From: an uncultured Clostridia bacterium
GTDB lineage: Bacteria > Bacillota > Clostridia > Oscillospirales > CAG-272
DNA: 51,261 nt
Assembly (NCBI GenBank): GCA_904501985.1
Contig: CAJGCT010000006.1
Span: 1-51,261 of the forward strand
Direction: 5' to 3'
Part shown: positions 17,219-26,432 of the stretch, piece after piece
Numbering within the stretch: position 1 is the stretch's first letter
Layout: every line of letters starts with the position of its first letter
Notes under the pieces: generated by a model
What the model was told of the DNA's origin: nothing
What the model saw: the letters and a program-made list of their open reading frames with translations, nothing else
Databases searched by the model: none
Position numbers and translations under genes: made by a program

Positions 17219-18646
17219 ATGGCAGACTTCAAGCCTACCTATAAAGAAAATGTCGCATATCTTGACAACGTGTTCGGAGTTGGCAAAAACTATGATTTTG
17301 TGGGGCGTGAACGAATCTTCGCGGGGCATAACGCCAGATTTTATTTTATCGACGGCTTTGCCAACGCCACAGTCATGGACAGACTTTTTATATACTTCGC
17401 CGAGCTTTCTGATATTGACACCGTAGAAGATGCCGAAGACTTTGCGGCAAAGCATCTTCCCCATACCGAAGCCACTGTTCACTATGATGTTGATAAATTC
17501 ATATACGCCGTAATGAGCGGCACTATGGGTATTATAATTGACAGCATAAATTCAGTTGGCATAACCATAGATACCCGTATGTACCCTATGCGGAGCGTGG
17601 GACAGTCGGAAAACGACCGCGTGCTTCGCGGTGCCCATGACAGCTTCACGGAAACCATAAAGCAAAACACCACCCTCATCCGCCGCCGCATCCGCGACAC
17701 GGGGCTTACCTTCAAAAGCTTCGTCATAGGTGAAAGCGCAAAAAATGACGTAGTGCTTGCCTACATTGACGGAAAAGCGGACCCGAAATATGTGGATATG
17801 CTCATAAAAAAGCTTAACTCCATAAAGGTAGATGCGCTGACAATGGGTCAGCAAAGCCTTGCGGAATGCCTATTGCCGCGAGGTTGGTATGACCCTTTCC
17901 CGAAATTCCGTTTTACGGAGCGACCGGATAATGCCGCCGCCCATCTGCTTGAGGGAATGATCGTGATTCTGTGCGACACGTCCCCCGAAGCTATGGTTCT
18001 GCCCACCTGCATTTTTGATTTCATGCAGGAAACAGACGATTACTATTTTCCGCCGCTGACAGGCTCATATTTACGGCTTCTCCGATACGTGGTATTTTTA
18101 CTGACACTTTTACTAACCCCAACATGGTATCTGCTTATAACAAATCCCGATTGGATACCCGATGCACTTAACTTCATCCTCGTTGATACGGAATGCAATA
18201 TGCCAATCATCCTACAGCTGTTTATCATCGAATTTGCACTTGACGGCTTAAAGCTTGCGTCCATGAATACGCCAAGCTCCCTTAACAACACTTTCGGCGT
18301 TGTGGGCGGTCTTATACTCGGTGATTTCGCGGTACAGATAGGATGGTTTGTGCCCGAAGTTATCGTATATATGGCGTTTGTCGCCATAGCAGGCTTTTCG
18401 CAGTCCAGCTACGAGCTTGGGTACACCTTCAAATTCATGCGGATGCTGCTGCTTGCTCTGACTGCCATTTTTGGACTTTTGGGATATATCGGCGGCATCG
18501 TTCTTATAATCGTCCTTGTTGCCTGCAACAAAACTGTTAACGGAAGAAGAAATTACCTCTATCCGCTGATACCGTTTAGCGGAAAGGCACTGAAACGCCT
18601 TATAGTAAGGGAGCGTACTCGCTCATCCGAAAAACTGCCGCACTGA
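17219..18646 (+). CDS. GerA-family spore germination protein (A subunit/SpoVAF-like)
   Basis: Integral membrane protein of 475 residues. The soluble N-terminal half contains the family signature RGAHDSFTETIKQNTTLIRRR and the C-terminal half, after ETDDYYFPPLTGSYLRLLRY, has five or six membrane helices. This is the architecture of GerAA and SpoVAF. Partner B and C subunits (gerAB, gerAC) are not adjacent, which favours a SpoVAF-like or orphan receptor subunit. AAAGGAG precedes the ATG. Its presence is strong evidence for endospore formation. Confidence 0.9.
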   Translation: MADFKPTYKENVAYLDNVFGVGKNYDFVGRERIFAGHNARFYFIDGFANATVMDRLFIYFAELSDIDTVEDAEDFAAKHLPHTEATVHYDVDKFIYAVMSGTMGIIIDSINSVGITIDTRMYPMRSVGQSENDRVLRGAHDSFTETIKQNTTLIRRRIRDTGLTFKSFVIGESAKNDVVLAYIDGKADPKYVDMLIKKLNSIKVDALTMGQQSLAECLLPRGWYDPFPKFRFTERPDNAAAHLLEGMIVILCDTSPEAMVLPTCIFDFMQETDDYYFPPLTGSYLRLLRYVVFLLTLLLTPTWYLLITNPDWIPDALNFILVDTECNMPIILQLFIIEFALDGLKLASMNTPSSLNNTFGVVGGLILGDFAVQIGWFVPEVIVYMAFVAIAGFSQSSYELGYTFKFMRMLLLALTAIFGLLGYIGGIVLIIVLVACNKTVNGRRNYLYPLIPFSGKALKRLIVRERTRSSEKLPH

Positions 18647-18650
18647 ATTT

Positions 18651-18678
18651 AAGCTTGTCGGGTACACCCGACAAGCTT
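18651..18678. terminator. Hairpin terminator between gerA-like gene and DUF3048 gene
   Basis: A 12-bp perfect stem AAGCTTGTCGGG with loop TACA between convergent genes. The T tract is short (ATTTC), so efficiency is uncertain, but the position fits both genes. Confidence 0.7.
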
Positions 18679-18690
18679 ATTTCTATTTCG

Positions 18691-19869
18691 TTATTTTATC
18701 TCGGTAGATGCCGCCATATCGGTGGTGCATATCTGGAAGAATGTTTTTCCGCGGTTCACAAGCAGTTCCTCACCGGATTCTGTGAACAGCTTAATGGGGG
18801 TGTCGGGCGTTGCCTTCTCCCATTTTATCTTCTCATATCCGCCCATGCTGAGATAATATCCCTCTCCGCTTCCCTCGGTAACAACATCCATGTGCTTATA
18901 GCTGTCGTTGGTAGCGGTAGTCTTGCAGTACAGAACAATAACGTTAGTAAAGGATATCTGCACTCCGGCAGTATTGTCCATGTGCCGCTCGCCGTTAAAC
19001 TGCCAGCGGTAGTACACGCCCTCGTCCTTGTTATACTCAAAATAGGGCTTGTGAGCCACATGATATGTAACACGCAGGTAGTTCGCATCTCCGCCCTCGG
19101 GAACACGAATGGTATCGTAGGGCACAAAATCAAGGGGAGAATCAAAATTTTCCGAAAGATCGGTATTGTATTTTTTATACTTAATGCCGTCTGCAATATT
19201 CTCGCCTGTAGTCATAAGACTGTGCTCATATCCCATGTTTGCCTGACGCCATGTGTCGCGGTAAAACATATTAGGAATATACATATTAACGCCGTCAAGA
19301 TTGTTTACCTTGCGGTCGCGTATTTCGACATACGCCTGATTGCTTCCGCCGGCGTGGATGTATATGGCATTGTGATTTGCGGCAAAGTCGAGATAATACT
19401 CACGGGATGAGCGCACCGAGCCTATAACAGGAAGCTTCTCATAATCGGAAACCACCATCATAAGTCGGGTATATCCGCCCTCAACTATGCACTCATACAT
19501 TACATCGGCATAGGATATTCCTTCCTGCGGCGTTGCAACCTTGATATTGTTTATCATAATAGCCGCAGGACGGCGACCCTCAAAGTCCTCTGCCGCCTCA
19601 AGTCCCGTAAGGGGATTTATTATTTCCGGCTCGTATGGTGCAGGAGCGGTGGTAACAGCTTCGGTTGTAACCTCCGCTGTAGTTTCATCGGTTACGGCAG
19701 GCGGAACAACCGTTTCTATGTTGAATACATTTTCAACCGCCGCGGTTGTATCAGATGTGTCATTATCAACAGGCGGCATATCGGTCGTGCAGGAAGCGCA
19801 CATTGCAAGCGATGCCGCAATAAGCAAGGTCAGCACTGCGGAGCTAAGCTTATTTTTATAATTCTGCAT
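18691..19869 (-). CDS. DUF3048 family lipoprotein (YerB-like)
   Basis: Exported, membrane-anchored protein of about 392 residues. The start ATG 19869 is chosen because GGGGGAAACT directly precedes it; a longer frame begins inside that site. The signal sequence ends at a cysteine near residues 24-27 (SLAMCASC), a slightly atypical lipobox. A threonine-rich linker follows, then the DUF3048 region with NPLTGLEA, RRPAAIMINN and VIGSVRSSREYYLD. The family is common in sporulating Firmicutes and of unknown biochemical function. It is transcribed from its own strong promoter. Confidence 0.85.
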   Translation of the reverse strand: MQNYKNKLSSAVLTLLIAASLAMCASCTTDMPPVDNDTSDTTAAVENVFNIETVVPPAVTDETTAEVTTEAVTTAPAPYEPEIINPLTGLEAAEDFEGRRPAAIMINNIKVATPQEGISYADVMYECIVEGGYTRLMMVVSDYEKLPVIGSVRSSREYYLDFAANHNAIYIHAGGSNQAYVEIRDRKVNNLDGVNMYIPNMFYRDTWRQANMGYEHSLMTTGENIADGIKYKKYNTDLSENFDSPLDFVPYDTIRVPEGGDANYLRVTYHVAHKPYFEYNKDEGVYYRWQFNGERHMDNTAGVQISFTNVIVLYCKTTATNDSYKHMDVVTEGSGEGYYLSMGGYEKIKWEKATPDTPIKLFTESGEELLVNRGKTFFQICTTDMAASTEIK

Positions 19870-19933
19870 AGTTTCCCCCATAAGTACAATAATTATTAGG
19901 TTGAAGCTCGAAATTCAAATATAACCACATATT

Positions 19934-19962
19934 ATTATAATATCAAATCTCTCCGTTGTCAA
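19934..19962 (-). promoter_or_regulatory. Promoter of the DUF3048 lipoprotein gene
   Basis: Minus-strand TTGACA (19962-19957), 17-base spacer, TATAAT (19939-19934), about 65 bases before the start. Confidence 0.85.
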
Positions 19963-20052
19963 TTGACAAACTGCCGAATATGAGAAAAGAATCGGTATAT
20001 TTCGTGTTATACCAATATTATTTACAATTTATGTATAGAATTTATCTTTTAT

Positions 20053-20081
20053 TTGTGCTAAAATATTATTACTTATATAAT
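20053..20081 (+). promoter_or_regulatory. Promoter of the small gene at 20102
   Basis: TTGTGC and TATAAT with a 17-base spacer, close to a ribosome binding site CGGAGGAA, which would give a very short leader. Confidence 0.6.
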
Positions 20082-20101
20082 TTGACACGGAGGAATTTAC
20101 A

Positions 20102-20386
20102 ATGGAAAATATAATTGGCAAAGATAAATATATAATGTACCGCGGAAAGCCGCTTGTAAGAGAGGGTCAGCAGATATACTACGGAAGCATGGATGATAAG
20201 TATGTGCTCTTTCTCGGAATCATGTCAACCAAAAAAATGGGAGATCAGGACGTACCTGATCAGGTTCTCATACAGATACAGAGTACCGAGGACAAAAAGG
20301 TAGTTAAGTTCGGTATGAAAAACGGACTTTACGAAGCCTTTGAGTACGGACTTATCTGGCTTGACACGGAGCTAAAAAAGGCATAA
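20102..20386 (+). CDS. Small conserved-looking cytosolic protein of unknown function
   Basis: A 94-residue soluble protein with no membrane segment or cysteine motif. The sequence alternates short strands (YIMYRGKPLVREGQQIYYG, VLIQIQST, KKVVKFGM) and ends in a helix, suggesting a small beta-rich domain. I do not recognise a named family. Reality is supported by a CGGAGGAA binding site, a promoter directly upstream and a terminator directly downstream, making it a monocistronic unit. Confidence 0.8.
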   Translation: MENIIGKDKYIMYRGKPLVREGQQIYYGSMDDKYVLFLGIMSTKKMGDQDVPDQVLIQIQSTEDKKVVKFGMKNGLYEAFEYGLIWLDTELKKA

Positions 20387-20388
20387 AC

Positions 20389-20423
20389 AAAAACGGCTTT
20401 TCATGAATGAAAAGCCGTTTTTT
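20389..20423. terminator. Bidirectional terminator between 20102 gene and ppiB
   Basis: AAAAACGGCTTTTCAT pairs with ATGAAAAGCCGTTTTT across a short loop; both flanks give T runs in their own direction, so it serves both convergent genes. Confidence 0.9.
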
Positions 20424-20428
20424 ATATC

Positions 20429-20911
20429 TTATTCCTCGTCGGGAATAAGAGTAACCTCTTCCATTACAACATCATGTACAGGCTTGTCTCTGAAATCGGT
20501 GTCAACGCCTGCAATGCGGTCAACCACGTCCATACCCTCGGTAACGAAACCGAATGCCGCGTACTGACCGTCAAGGAATGTGGCATCTGCGTGGCAGATA
20601 AAGAACTGCGAGGATGCACTGTCCGGCACCTGTGTGCGAGCCATGGAAATAACTCCGCGCTTATGTGAAAGATCGTTCTTTACGCCGTTTGCCGCAAATT
20701 CACCCTTGATATTATCGGGAGAGCCGCCCATACCTGTGCCGGTGGGGTCGCCGCCCTGAATCATGAATCCTGCAATTACACGGTGGAAAATAAGTCCGTT
20801 GTAAAAACCGTCTTTTACAAGCTTCTCAAAATTTGCCACTGTGATAGGAGCTGTGGTGGGATCAAGCTTTACCTTGATGATTCCGCCGTCAGCCATTTTG
20901 ATCTGTACCAT
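20429..20911 (-). CDS. ppiB: Cyclophilin-type peptidyl-prolyl cis-trans isomerase
   Basis: A single-domain cytosolic cyclophilin of 160 residues. The core GLIFHRVIAGFMIQGGDPTG includes the catalytic arginine, and SASSQFFICHADATFLDGQY and AFGFVTEGMDVVD are the remaining active-site elements. No signal peptide. It is the last gene of a minus-strand run with the two membrane/acyltransferase-like genes upstream (30 bp gap). Confidence 0.95.
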   Translation of the reverse strand: MVQIKMADGGIIKVKLDPTTAPITVANFEKLVKDGFYNGLIFHRVIAGFMIQGGDPTGTGMGGSPDNIKGEFAANGVKNDLSHKRGVISMARTQVPDSASSQFFICHADATFLDGQYAAFGFVTEGMDVVDRIAGVDTDFRDKPVHDVVMEEVTLIPDEE

Positions 20912-20940
20912 TTTTATAGTCTCCTTATTAAAAAATATTT

Positions 20941-21603
20941 TTATACATGAAAACGTTTGCGAAGCTCGTTTTTAGTCCTTCTGTGAAGAAAAACGAGCAT
21001 AACAAGAAAGCATACCGCAGACACCCAAGCCGAGATCACTACGGGCCATTCTATGTCGGAATATCCGAATATCCATAAAAGCACCGAAAGTACTCCCAGC
21101 ACAGCTATTACAAGTATATATATTATATACGCGCGGTATTTCATGGGCTTTATGAGTATCATAAGCGTTGTTGCAATAGCCGCCGCCATAACAAGGAACG
21201 GTATAACGTAGTTTACCGACCACCTGTGATACCCTGTAAGATAGTCTATCAAAAACACAACACCGCTTATGGAAAGAAGCTGACACAGCGTTATTGATGC
21301 CGGATTCGGGGTATATTTAAGGACATTCATAGCACTTATCCAAAGATAAGCTATACCGATAACCGTTATGAACGCCCAGGGACTTCCCGTGGGAACAAGA
21401 TGGTCAACAAGCAGGCTTACGCCAACAAAAAACACCGCAATAAAGGTTATGAGACGAAGAAGAAGTCCTCTTGTGAAGCCGCTCTTAATATAGGGATAGT
21501 CAAGAGCAAAGTCACCGCCCGTTATCTCGGTTTCCATGTCACAAAGCGGACAGCGCGGTATGTCGTTTGAAAGTCTTACACCGCAGTGTCGGCATATTCT
21601 CAT
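20941..21603 (-). CDS. Zinc-ribbon membrane protein
   Basis: A 220-residue protein with an N-terminal zinc ribbon (CRHCG at residues 4-8 and CPLCD at 18-22) followed by about six hydrophobic helices and a basic tail. It looks like the family annotated as DUF6320, often found beside condensation-type acyltransferases, as here: its ATG overlaps the stop of the upstream gene by 4 bases (ATGA). That coupling implies joint function, perhaps in acylating an envelope component. The family name is from memory and should be checked. Confidence 0.78.
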   Translation of the reverse strand: MRICRHCGVRLSNDIPRCPLCDMETEITGGDFALDYPYIKSGFTRGLLLRLITFIAVFFVGVSLLVDHLVPTGSPWAFITVIGIAYLWISAMNVLKYTPNPASITLCQLLSISGVVFLIDYLTGYHRWSVNYVIPFLVMAAAIATTLMILIKPMKYRAYIIYILVIAVLGVLSVLLWIFGYSDIEWPVVISAWVSAVCFLVMLVFLHRRTKNELRKRFHV

Positions 21604-23036
21604 AAACCGGCCTCCCCTTCACTCTTTTTTTCCTGTTTTTTTACTGTTTTCTGCTCTTTTTTTCCGGATTTCGGCTTATCTTTGGCTTTTTTCTCTTTTT
21701 TATGCTTTGCAGGCTTTTCTTTTATGGGTTCACTCGTTTCATTTGAAGATACCGTAACGTCAATTCCCTCTTTTACAAGGAAGCTCAGCAAAAACTGCTC
21801 AAAGGAATTGTCATCAACAGTTGAGGAAAACGCGAGCGCAAGATTATTTTTATAAGAGCAAAGCGCTGTTTTCTTAGGATGGGTCTGAGAGCCTCCGATA
21901 ATCACCTCGAAGCGCTCCACTCGATCAGAAATCACATCGGGAAGCTTTATTCGCCCAAGATTAGAAAAAGTCATAGTATACCGTTTAGCACTGTTTTTGT
22001 ATATAATCCGCATAACTATATCTTTAATAAACAGCGGCACATACCGTATACCGGGAATACGTTCAATATTTACATGAGAGGTTATCTGTCTCTCAAAATT
22101 ACCCCTGTCAAGCTTTCTTGCAAACTGCTCTTTTACAGAGTCCAAAATCTCATCAAAGGTCGCATTTCGCCCCGGCTTTACGCCGATATTCATGTGACCG
22201 AAGAAATTTCGCAGTGTACTCGACTCAAACATTCCGCGAAGATTCACGGGTATGCTTATGACAATGGGACGGTTTTTAGGTGAGCGTCTGTATGACGTAT
22301 TGTATATGGAGTAAATAAGAAGTGCGCACACATACTCGGAAAGAGTTGCGGAATGTGATTTTGCAAGCTCAAGCATTTTGTCAGCCGGTATAATCGCCGC
22401 CAGCACCCCAAGACGGGTACCGTCGTATCTGTATCCGTTTATGCGGAATGCATCTTCCTCATGCTCGGCGGACTTTTCATCGGAATCTTTAGTAGGTGCA
22501 TTTATAATAAAGCTGTCCTCGTCAAAATCCCGTGTCAGCTCGTCGGACTCATTTCGTATAAGCTCCTCCGGCACTTCCGCACCGTCAAGGAGATTATAGT
22601 AGCAGTATACAATAAGCCGCATAAAGCTGAGAGCTCCCATTCCGTCCGAAAGGGCATGATACAACTCAAAATTGATGCGTTTATGGTAATATGTCACCCG
22701 AAAAAGGAATCCGCGCTCTTTTGCACGGTATATGGACTTGCAGGGATATGCGTGCTCAGGGCGAACCTTAGGACGCTCGTTATTTACGTCAAAATAGTAC
22801 CAAAACAGACCGCGGTGAAGCTTCACCGAAAATGACGGCATTATGGAAAGAGCTTTTTCCACTGCTTCCTGTAATATCTCAGGCACAACCTCGTCGGAAA
22901 GCACAGCACTGAATCTGAAAACATTTGGTGAGCGGGTATTTGTAATTGCCGGAAAAAGCTTGGCGGCATTGTCAAGTCCATCCCAATAGCTCTCATCAAT
23001 TCCGCTGTGAGGAGCGCGTTTTTTTCTATTTGCCAT
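21600..23036 (-). CDS. Condensation/alcohol O-acetyltransferase-like protein with lysine-rich tail
   Basis: A 478-residue protein of the chloramphenicol-acetyltransferase/condensation fold. HALSDG at residues 127-132 matches the catalytic HxxxDG motif, and NFFGHMNIGVKPGRNATFDE and YTMTFSNLGRIKLPD resemble the DFGWG-side half of the domain. These proteins resemble the alcohol acetyltransferase group; some make acylated lipids. The last 50 or so residues are a low-complexity lysine- and glutamate-rich tail. It starts the operon with the zinc-ribbon membrane protein and ppiB. Confidence 0.78.
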   Translation of the reverse strand: MANRKKRAPHSGIDESYWDGLDNAAKLFPAITNTRSPNVFRFSAVLSDEVVPEILQEAVEKALSIMPSFSVKLHRGLFWYYFDVNNERPKVRPEHAYPCKSIYRAKERGFLFRVTYYHKRINFELYHALSDGMGALSFMRLIVYCYYNLLDGAEVPEELIRNESDELTRDFDEDSFIINAPTKDSDEKSAEHEEDAFRINGYRYDGTRLGVLAAIIPADKMLELAKSHSATLSEYVCALLIYSIYNTSYRRSPKNRPIVISIPVNLRGMFESSTLRNFFGHMNIGVKPGRNATFDEILDSVKEQFARKLDRGNFERQITSHVNIERIPGIRYVPLFIKDIVMRIIYKNSAKRYTMTFSNLGRIKLPDVISDRVERFEVIIGGSQTHPKKTALCSYKNNLALAFSSTVDDNSFEQFLLSFLVKEGIDVTVSSNETSEPIKEKPAKHKKEKKAKDKPKSGKKEQKTVKKQEKKSEGEAGL

Positions 23037-23118
23037 AATTATGCCACTCCTTTCTGACGGTTATGACGTTTCGTATCATTTTGGATTGAAAGCAAATTCT
23101 TCAAAACCATACACAGTT

Positions 23119-23147
23119 ATTATACTATACATACACATAAATAACAA
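23119..23147 (-). promoter_or_regulatory. Promoter of the acyltransferase-like operon
   Basis: Minus-strand TTGTTA (23147-23142) and TATAAT (23124-23119) with a 17-base spacer, about 75 bases before the start at 23036. Confidence 0.7.
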
Positions 23148-23221
23148 GGGCCATTTTGTTAATTTTAATTTTTTCTGCTGTTATGATATCTCCCCGGAAT
23201 CACAGTATTCCCCGAACACTA

Positions 23222-23250
23222 TTGACACGCTGCACTTATTATGGTATAAT
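23222..23250 (+). promoter_or_regulatory. Promoter of the thioesterase-like gene
   Basis: TTGACA and TATAAT with a 17-base spacer ending in TGG, about 35 bases before the start codon. Confidence 0.9.
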
Positions 23251-23288
23251 TTAGCGTGAAGACAATACTTAATCGGAGGTACATTACA

Positions 23289-23678
23289 ATGCTTGAAACA
23301 GGTATAAAACATACAAAATGCGAACTCGTTCATGAAAACAACACCGCCGCATCTCTTGGAAGCGGCTTACTTCCCGTATACGCTACACCGGCAATGATAC
23401 TTCTCCTTGAGGCTGCCTGCGCAGAAGCTGTGGCACCGGAGCTTGACGAGGGCTGTACCACTGTTGGAACAAAGCTCTGTGTTGAGCACGTCTCTGCAAC
23501 GCCTGTAGGCATGGAGGTGCGCTGTGAGTGCGAGCTTGTTGAGATTGACCGCCGCAGACTTGTGTTCAATGTGGAAATTTTCGACAAGGCAGGCACTATA
23601 GGAAAAGGCACACATGAGCGTTTTATCGTAGCATCTGAAAAATTCATGGAAAAGACCAACGCAAAATCTCAGCTTTAA
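23289..23678 (+). CDS. Hot-dog fold thioesterase (FlK-like)
   Basis: A 129-residue hot-dog protein. The segment PVYATPAMILLLEAACAEAV and TVGTKLCVEHVSATPVGMEV resemble the fluoroacetyl-CoA thioesterase FlK group, where the threonine, glutamate and histidine of these segments form the active site. Such proteins hydrolyse acyl-CoA or serve as damage-control esterases; the substrate here is unknown. The ATG at 23289 is preferred over an in-frame start at 23256 because CGGAGGT lies 9 bases upstream of it. It is monocistronic behind a consensus promoter. Confidence 0.85.
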   Translation: MLETGIKHTKCELVHENNTAASLGSGLLPVYATPAMILLLEAACAEAVAPELDEGCTTVGTKLCVEHVSATPVGMEVRCECELVEIDRRRLVFNVEIFDKAGTIGKGTHERFIVASEKFMEKTNAKSQL

Positions 23679-23791
23679 CAATAATTTCAATCTCACTTCA
23701 TAAATTGTTTCAAAGTCTTTTTAACAAGTTCACATAAAAAGCGTAAAATAATTATTAAGCTTCAATATATAAAACTATGGAGGAAACGATT

Positions 23792-24277
23792 ATGGATATC
23801 AGAACTATAGTTAGCAGCGCGGCATCCAAACTTGACAGTCTTGCACGCATCGCTGTAAAAAAGGGCGGCGAGGCTGCTGAATCCGCAAAGCTTAATCTCG
23901 CGCTCAGATCAGAGCAAAAAAAGCTTGACACAATGTTCACAACTCTCGGCAAGCTTTTTTATGAGCAGGTCAAGGGCACGGACGTGCGTACACAGGTAAA
24001 AGCTCAGATCATGGAAATTGATGAGCAGAAGTTGGTCATTGAGGAGCTTAAGCTTACTATCGCCGAAGCCAACGGTAAGGCAACCTGCACTTCCTGCGGA
24101 AACGATATCGAGATTGATGCCGTATACTGCCCTGTTTGCGGAAGCTCTCAGGCTACCAAAAAATGCGGTGAAGCCGTAAGATCCGCCGATGCCGAAAATC
24201 CGAATGCGAAGCCCCTCAACGCTAATGACTTCGTAACGTTTTTCAAAAATACCACAGACAGATATTTTACAAAATAA
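23792..24277 (+). CDS. Coiled-coil zinc-ribbon protein
   Basis: A 161-residue soluble protein. Residues about 10-95 are a charged helical coiled coil, followed by a zinc ribbon CTSCG...CPVCG with the two CxxC pairs 16 residues apart, and a short C-terminal helix. The start ATG 23792 is 8 bases after GGAGG; the in-frame ATG at 23777 precedes that site. Proteins of this shape are frequent in Clostridia and have no established function; scaffolding or sensing is a guess. Confidence 0.8.
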   Translation: MDIRTIVSSAASKLDSLARIAVKKGGEAAESAKLNLALRSEQKKLDTMFTTLGKLFYEQVKGTDVRTQVKAQIMEIDEQKLVIEELKLTIAEANGKATCTSCGNDIEIDAVYCPVCGSSQATKKCGEAVRSADAENPNAKPLNANDFVTFFKNTTDRYFTK

Positions 24278-24361
24278 CCGCACAGACAGGGGGCATTTCG
24301 CAGATGCCCCCTCACCCGTAAAATATATTGTCACATAGATAAAAATATTTTCGAAAACCTA

Positions 24362-24390
24362 TTGACAAACCCCTCTGAATGTGCTATAAT
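24362..24390 (+). promoter_or_regulatory. Promoter of the tRNA-Asp/tRNA-Thr unit
   Basis: TTGACA and TATAAT with a 17-base spacer, 20 bases before tRNA-Asp. Confidence 0.9.
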
Positions 24391-24410
24391 ATTGTTTGTG
24401 ATGAAGAAAT

Positions 24411-24487
24411 GGCCGGGTAGTTCAGCTGGTTAGAACGCTAGCCTGTCACGCTAGAGGTCGTGGGTTCGAACCCCATCTCGGTCGCCA
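24411..24487 (+). tRNA. tRNA-Asp (anticodon GTC)
   Basis: Acceptor arms GGCCGGG and CTCGGTC pair with two G-T wobbles; anticodon stem CTAGC/GCTAG encloses CTGTCAC; T arm GTGGGTTCGAACCCCAT; encoded CCA. Confidence 0.95.
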
Positions 24488-24491
24488 TCAC

Positions 24492-24567
<76 letters not shown>

Positions 24568-24600
24568 AAAAAGCACTGTGAGAACAGTGCTTTTTGTTTT
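24568..24600 (+). terminator. Terminator after tRNA-Thr, also facing the YitT-like gene
   Basis: AAAAAGCACTGT pairs with ACAGTGCTTTTT across loop GAGA, with T-rich sequence after it on the plus strand and A5 before it for the convergent minus-strand gene. Confidence 0.9.
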
Positions 24601-24601
24601 C

Positions 24602-25501
24602 TCACTGTGACCCTTTCTTTTGTCTCGGGATCATGTTTCCTGCCGCACGGTTTGCAAATCCTCTGCCGCTCACCTCGGATGCATCAGCAATTATTACAAA
24701 CGAGTTCCCGTCGCACTCTGCGGCAAGCTGCTTCAGTAAAAATATCTGTCGCCTTGCCACAACGCACATGAGCACACGCTTAGGCTTACCCGTGTATCCG
24801 CCCACAGCTTCAAGTACGGTCACCCCGCGGTCAAGCTTCTCGAATATCAGCTTTGTCAGCTCCTCGGCTTTGTCTGTGACTACAAACGCCTGTCCGGCAC
24901 GCTGTGAGCCTGAAATCATCATATCAAGAACTTTTCCGGCAGACCATGTGCATATAATTGAATAGAACAGTCCGTCAAGGCTTCTTGTAAAAAATGCCGC
25001 ACCGAGAATTATCACAAGATCGCAGAGCATTATAATACTTCCCGTGGAAATACCGCGCCATTTTAGTTTTACAAGGCAGGCGACAAGGTCTGTACCGCCT
25101 GTTGTATATCCGCGTGAAATAAGTGCTCCCGTCCCTGCCCCCATACAGGCACCGCCGAGAATAGCGCAAATAAGAGGATCAACCTCCGGGACAGGAAAAA
25201 ACATAAATAAATCCACAGACAGGGACGTTGCCGCAAGACCGATTATCGTGCGGCCGAGGAAATGCTTCCCGAAAAAGTATGTGTTTGCGATTATAAGAGG
25301 AATATTAAGAATAATAATGGTAAGTCCCACGGGCGTGCCGAAAAACATATTAAGCACAGTGGAAATACCCGTCATTCCTCCAAGGACTATGCCAGCAGGA
25401 AGCAAAAACATATTCATTGACATGGAAAACAGTACAGCACCTAACAGCACCACACTGATTTCACCCACAATACCCGTATGGCTTTTATGCTTTTTGGTCA
25501 T
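24602..25501 (-). CDS. YitT family membrane protein (DUF161 + DUF2179)
   Basis: A 299-residue protein with five or six membrane helices (N-terminal SMNMFLLPAGIVLGGMTGIS, then GAGTGALISRGYTTGGTD) and a cytosolic C-terminal DUF2179 domain beginning near AFVVTDKAEELT and containing GRGVTVLEAVGGYTGKPKRV-like sequence. The family is widespread in Firmicutes, often as many paralogues, with unknown substrate. AAAGGAG precedes the ATG. It is divergent from the metallophosphoesterase gene with a 53-bp gap. Confidence 0.9.
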   Translation of the reverse strand: MTKKHKSHTGIVGEISVVLLGAVLFSMSMNMFLLPAGIVLGGMTGISTVLNMFFGTPVGLTIIILNIPLIIANTYFFGKHFLGRTIIGLAATSLSVDLFMFFPVPEVDPLICAILGGACMGAGTGALISRGYTTGGTDLVACLVKLKWRGISTGSIIMLCDLVIILGAAFFTRSLDGLFYSIICTWSAGKVLDMMISGSQRAGQAFVVTDKAEELTKLIFEKLDRGVTVLEAVGGYTGKPKRVLMCVVARRQIFLLKQLAAECDGNSFVIIADASEVSGRGFANRAAGNMIPRQKKGSQ

Positions 25502-25554
25502 GGCAAAAACTCCTTTACTTCCAATGCACCACTAAATCTGCACGGAGGCACTCA

Positions 25555-26415
25555 ATGAAACCAATATATAAAAGGTTAACAGTAATTATCGCTTTAGTAC
25601 TTACAGCTCTTATTATTTACATAATGTGGGAAAACCAAACAATCACTGTGAGCAAATATCAAGTTTCATCAAAAAAGCTTCCCACAGAATTCGACGGATT
25701 TTGCATCGTGCAGGTATCCGATCTTCACTGTGCAGAATTTGACGAGGGCAATAACCGACTTCTGTCGCTCATCAAAGATGCAAAACCGGACATAATCGTA
25801 ATTACCGGCGACCTTTTTGATGCAAGGCGCGGAGATAGAGAGATCGGAGCTTCTTTTGTATCCGAAGCCGTAAAAATTGCCCCTACGTATTTTGTAACAG
25901 GAAATCATGAGTTTGCAAATGATGATTTTGATACACTTGAACCGTTATTATCGGATGCAGGCGTTTTTGTACTGCGAAACAGCAGTATGCAGATATATCG
26001 CGGTGAAAATGCAATCACTATTCTGGGAATTGACGATCCGCTCGTTATGAAAGAGGCTCTTATTGCCGAAGAAATCACCGGGGATGAAATTATAACAGAC
26101 GAGCTGACAGCGACACTTAAGGGTGTCAGCGGTTATACCGTGCTTCTCGCCCACCATCCGGAGTATATAGACAAATATGCAGAGCACGGTGTAGATCTTG
26201 TGTTCAGCGGGCACGCTCACGGCGGTCAGTTCCGATTCCCCTTGATCGGCGGACTCTACGCCCCCGGACAGGGAGTGTTCCCCAAATATACCGAGGGTGT
26301 TCACGAATATGACGATACCGCAATGATTGTCAGCCGTGGACTCGGAAGAAGCTCATTCCCGTTTCGCTTTGGCAATCCCCCGGAGCTTGTAGTAGTGACA
26401 CTTGAGTGCGAATAA
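25555..26415 (+). CDS. Membrane-anchored metallophosphoesterase
   Basis: A 286-residue calcineurin-type phosphoesterase with an N-terminal membrane helix (about residues 7-25). All metal motifs are present: DLH in VQVSDLHC, GDLFD in ITGDLFDAR, GNHE, a later AHHPEY and GHAHGGQ. This resembles the YkuE/YaeI group, some of which act on lipid A or UDP-diacylglucosamine in other bacteria; here the substrate is unknown. The domain is likely extracytoplasmic. aroK follows after 17 bp and probably shares the transcript. Confidence 0.9.
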   Translation: MKPIYKRLTVIIALVLTALIIYIMWENQTITVSKYQVSSKKLPTEFDGFCIVQVSDLHCAEFDEGNNRLLSLIKDAKPDIIVITGDLFDARRGDREIGASFVSEAVKIAPTYFVTGNHEFANDDFDTLEPLLSDAGVFVLRNSSMQIYRGENAITILGIDDPLVMKEALIAEEITGDEIITDELTATLKGVSGYTVLLAHHPEYIDKYAEHGVDLVFSGHAHGGQFRFPLIGGLYAPGQGVFPKYTEGVHEYDDTAMIVSRGLGRSSFPFRFGNPPELVVVTLECE

Positions 26416-26432
26416 CACGGAGAAAGCGTAAA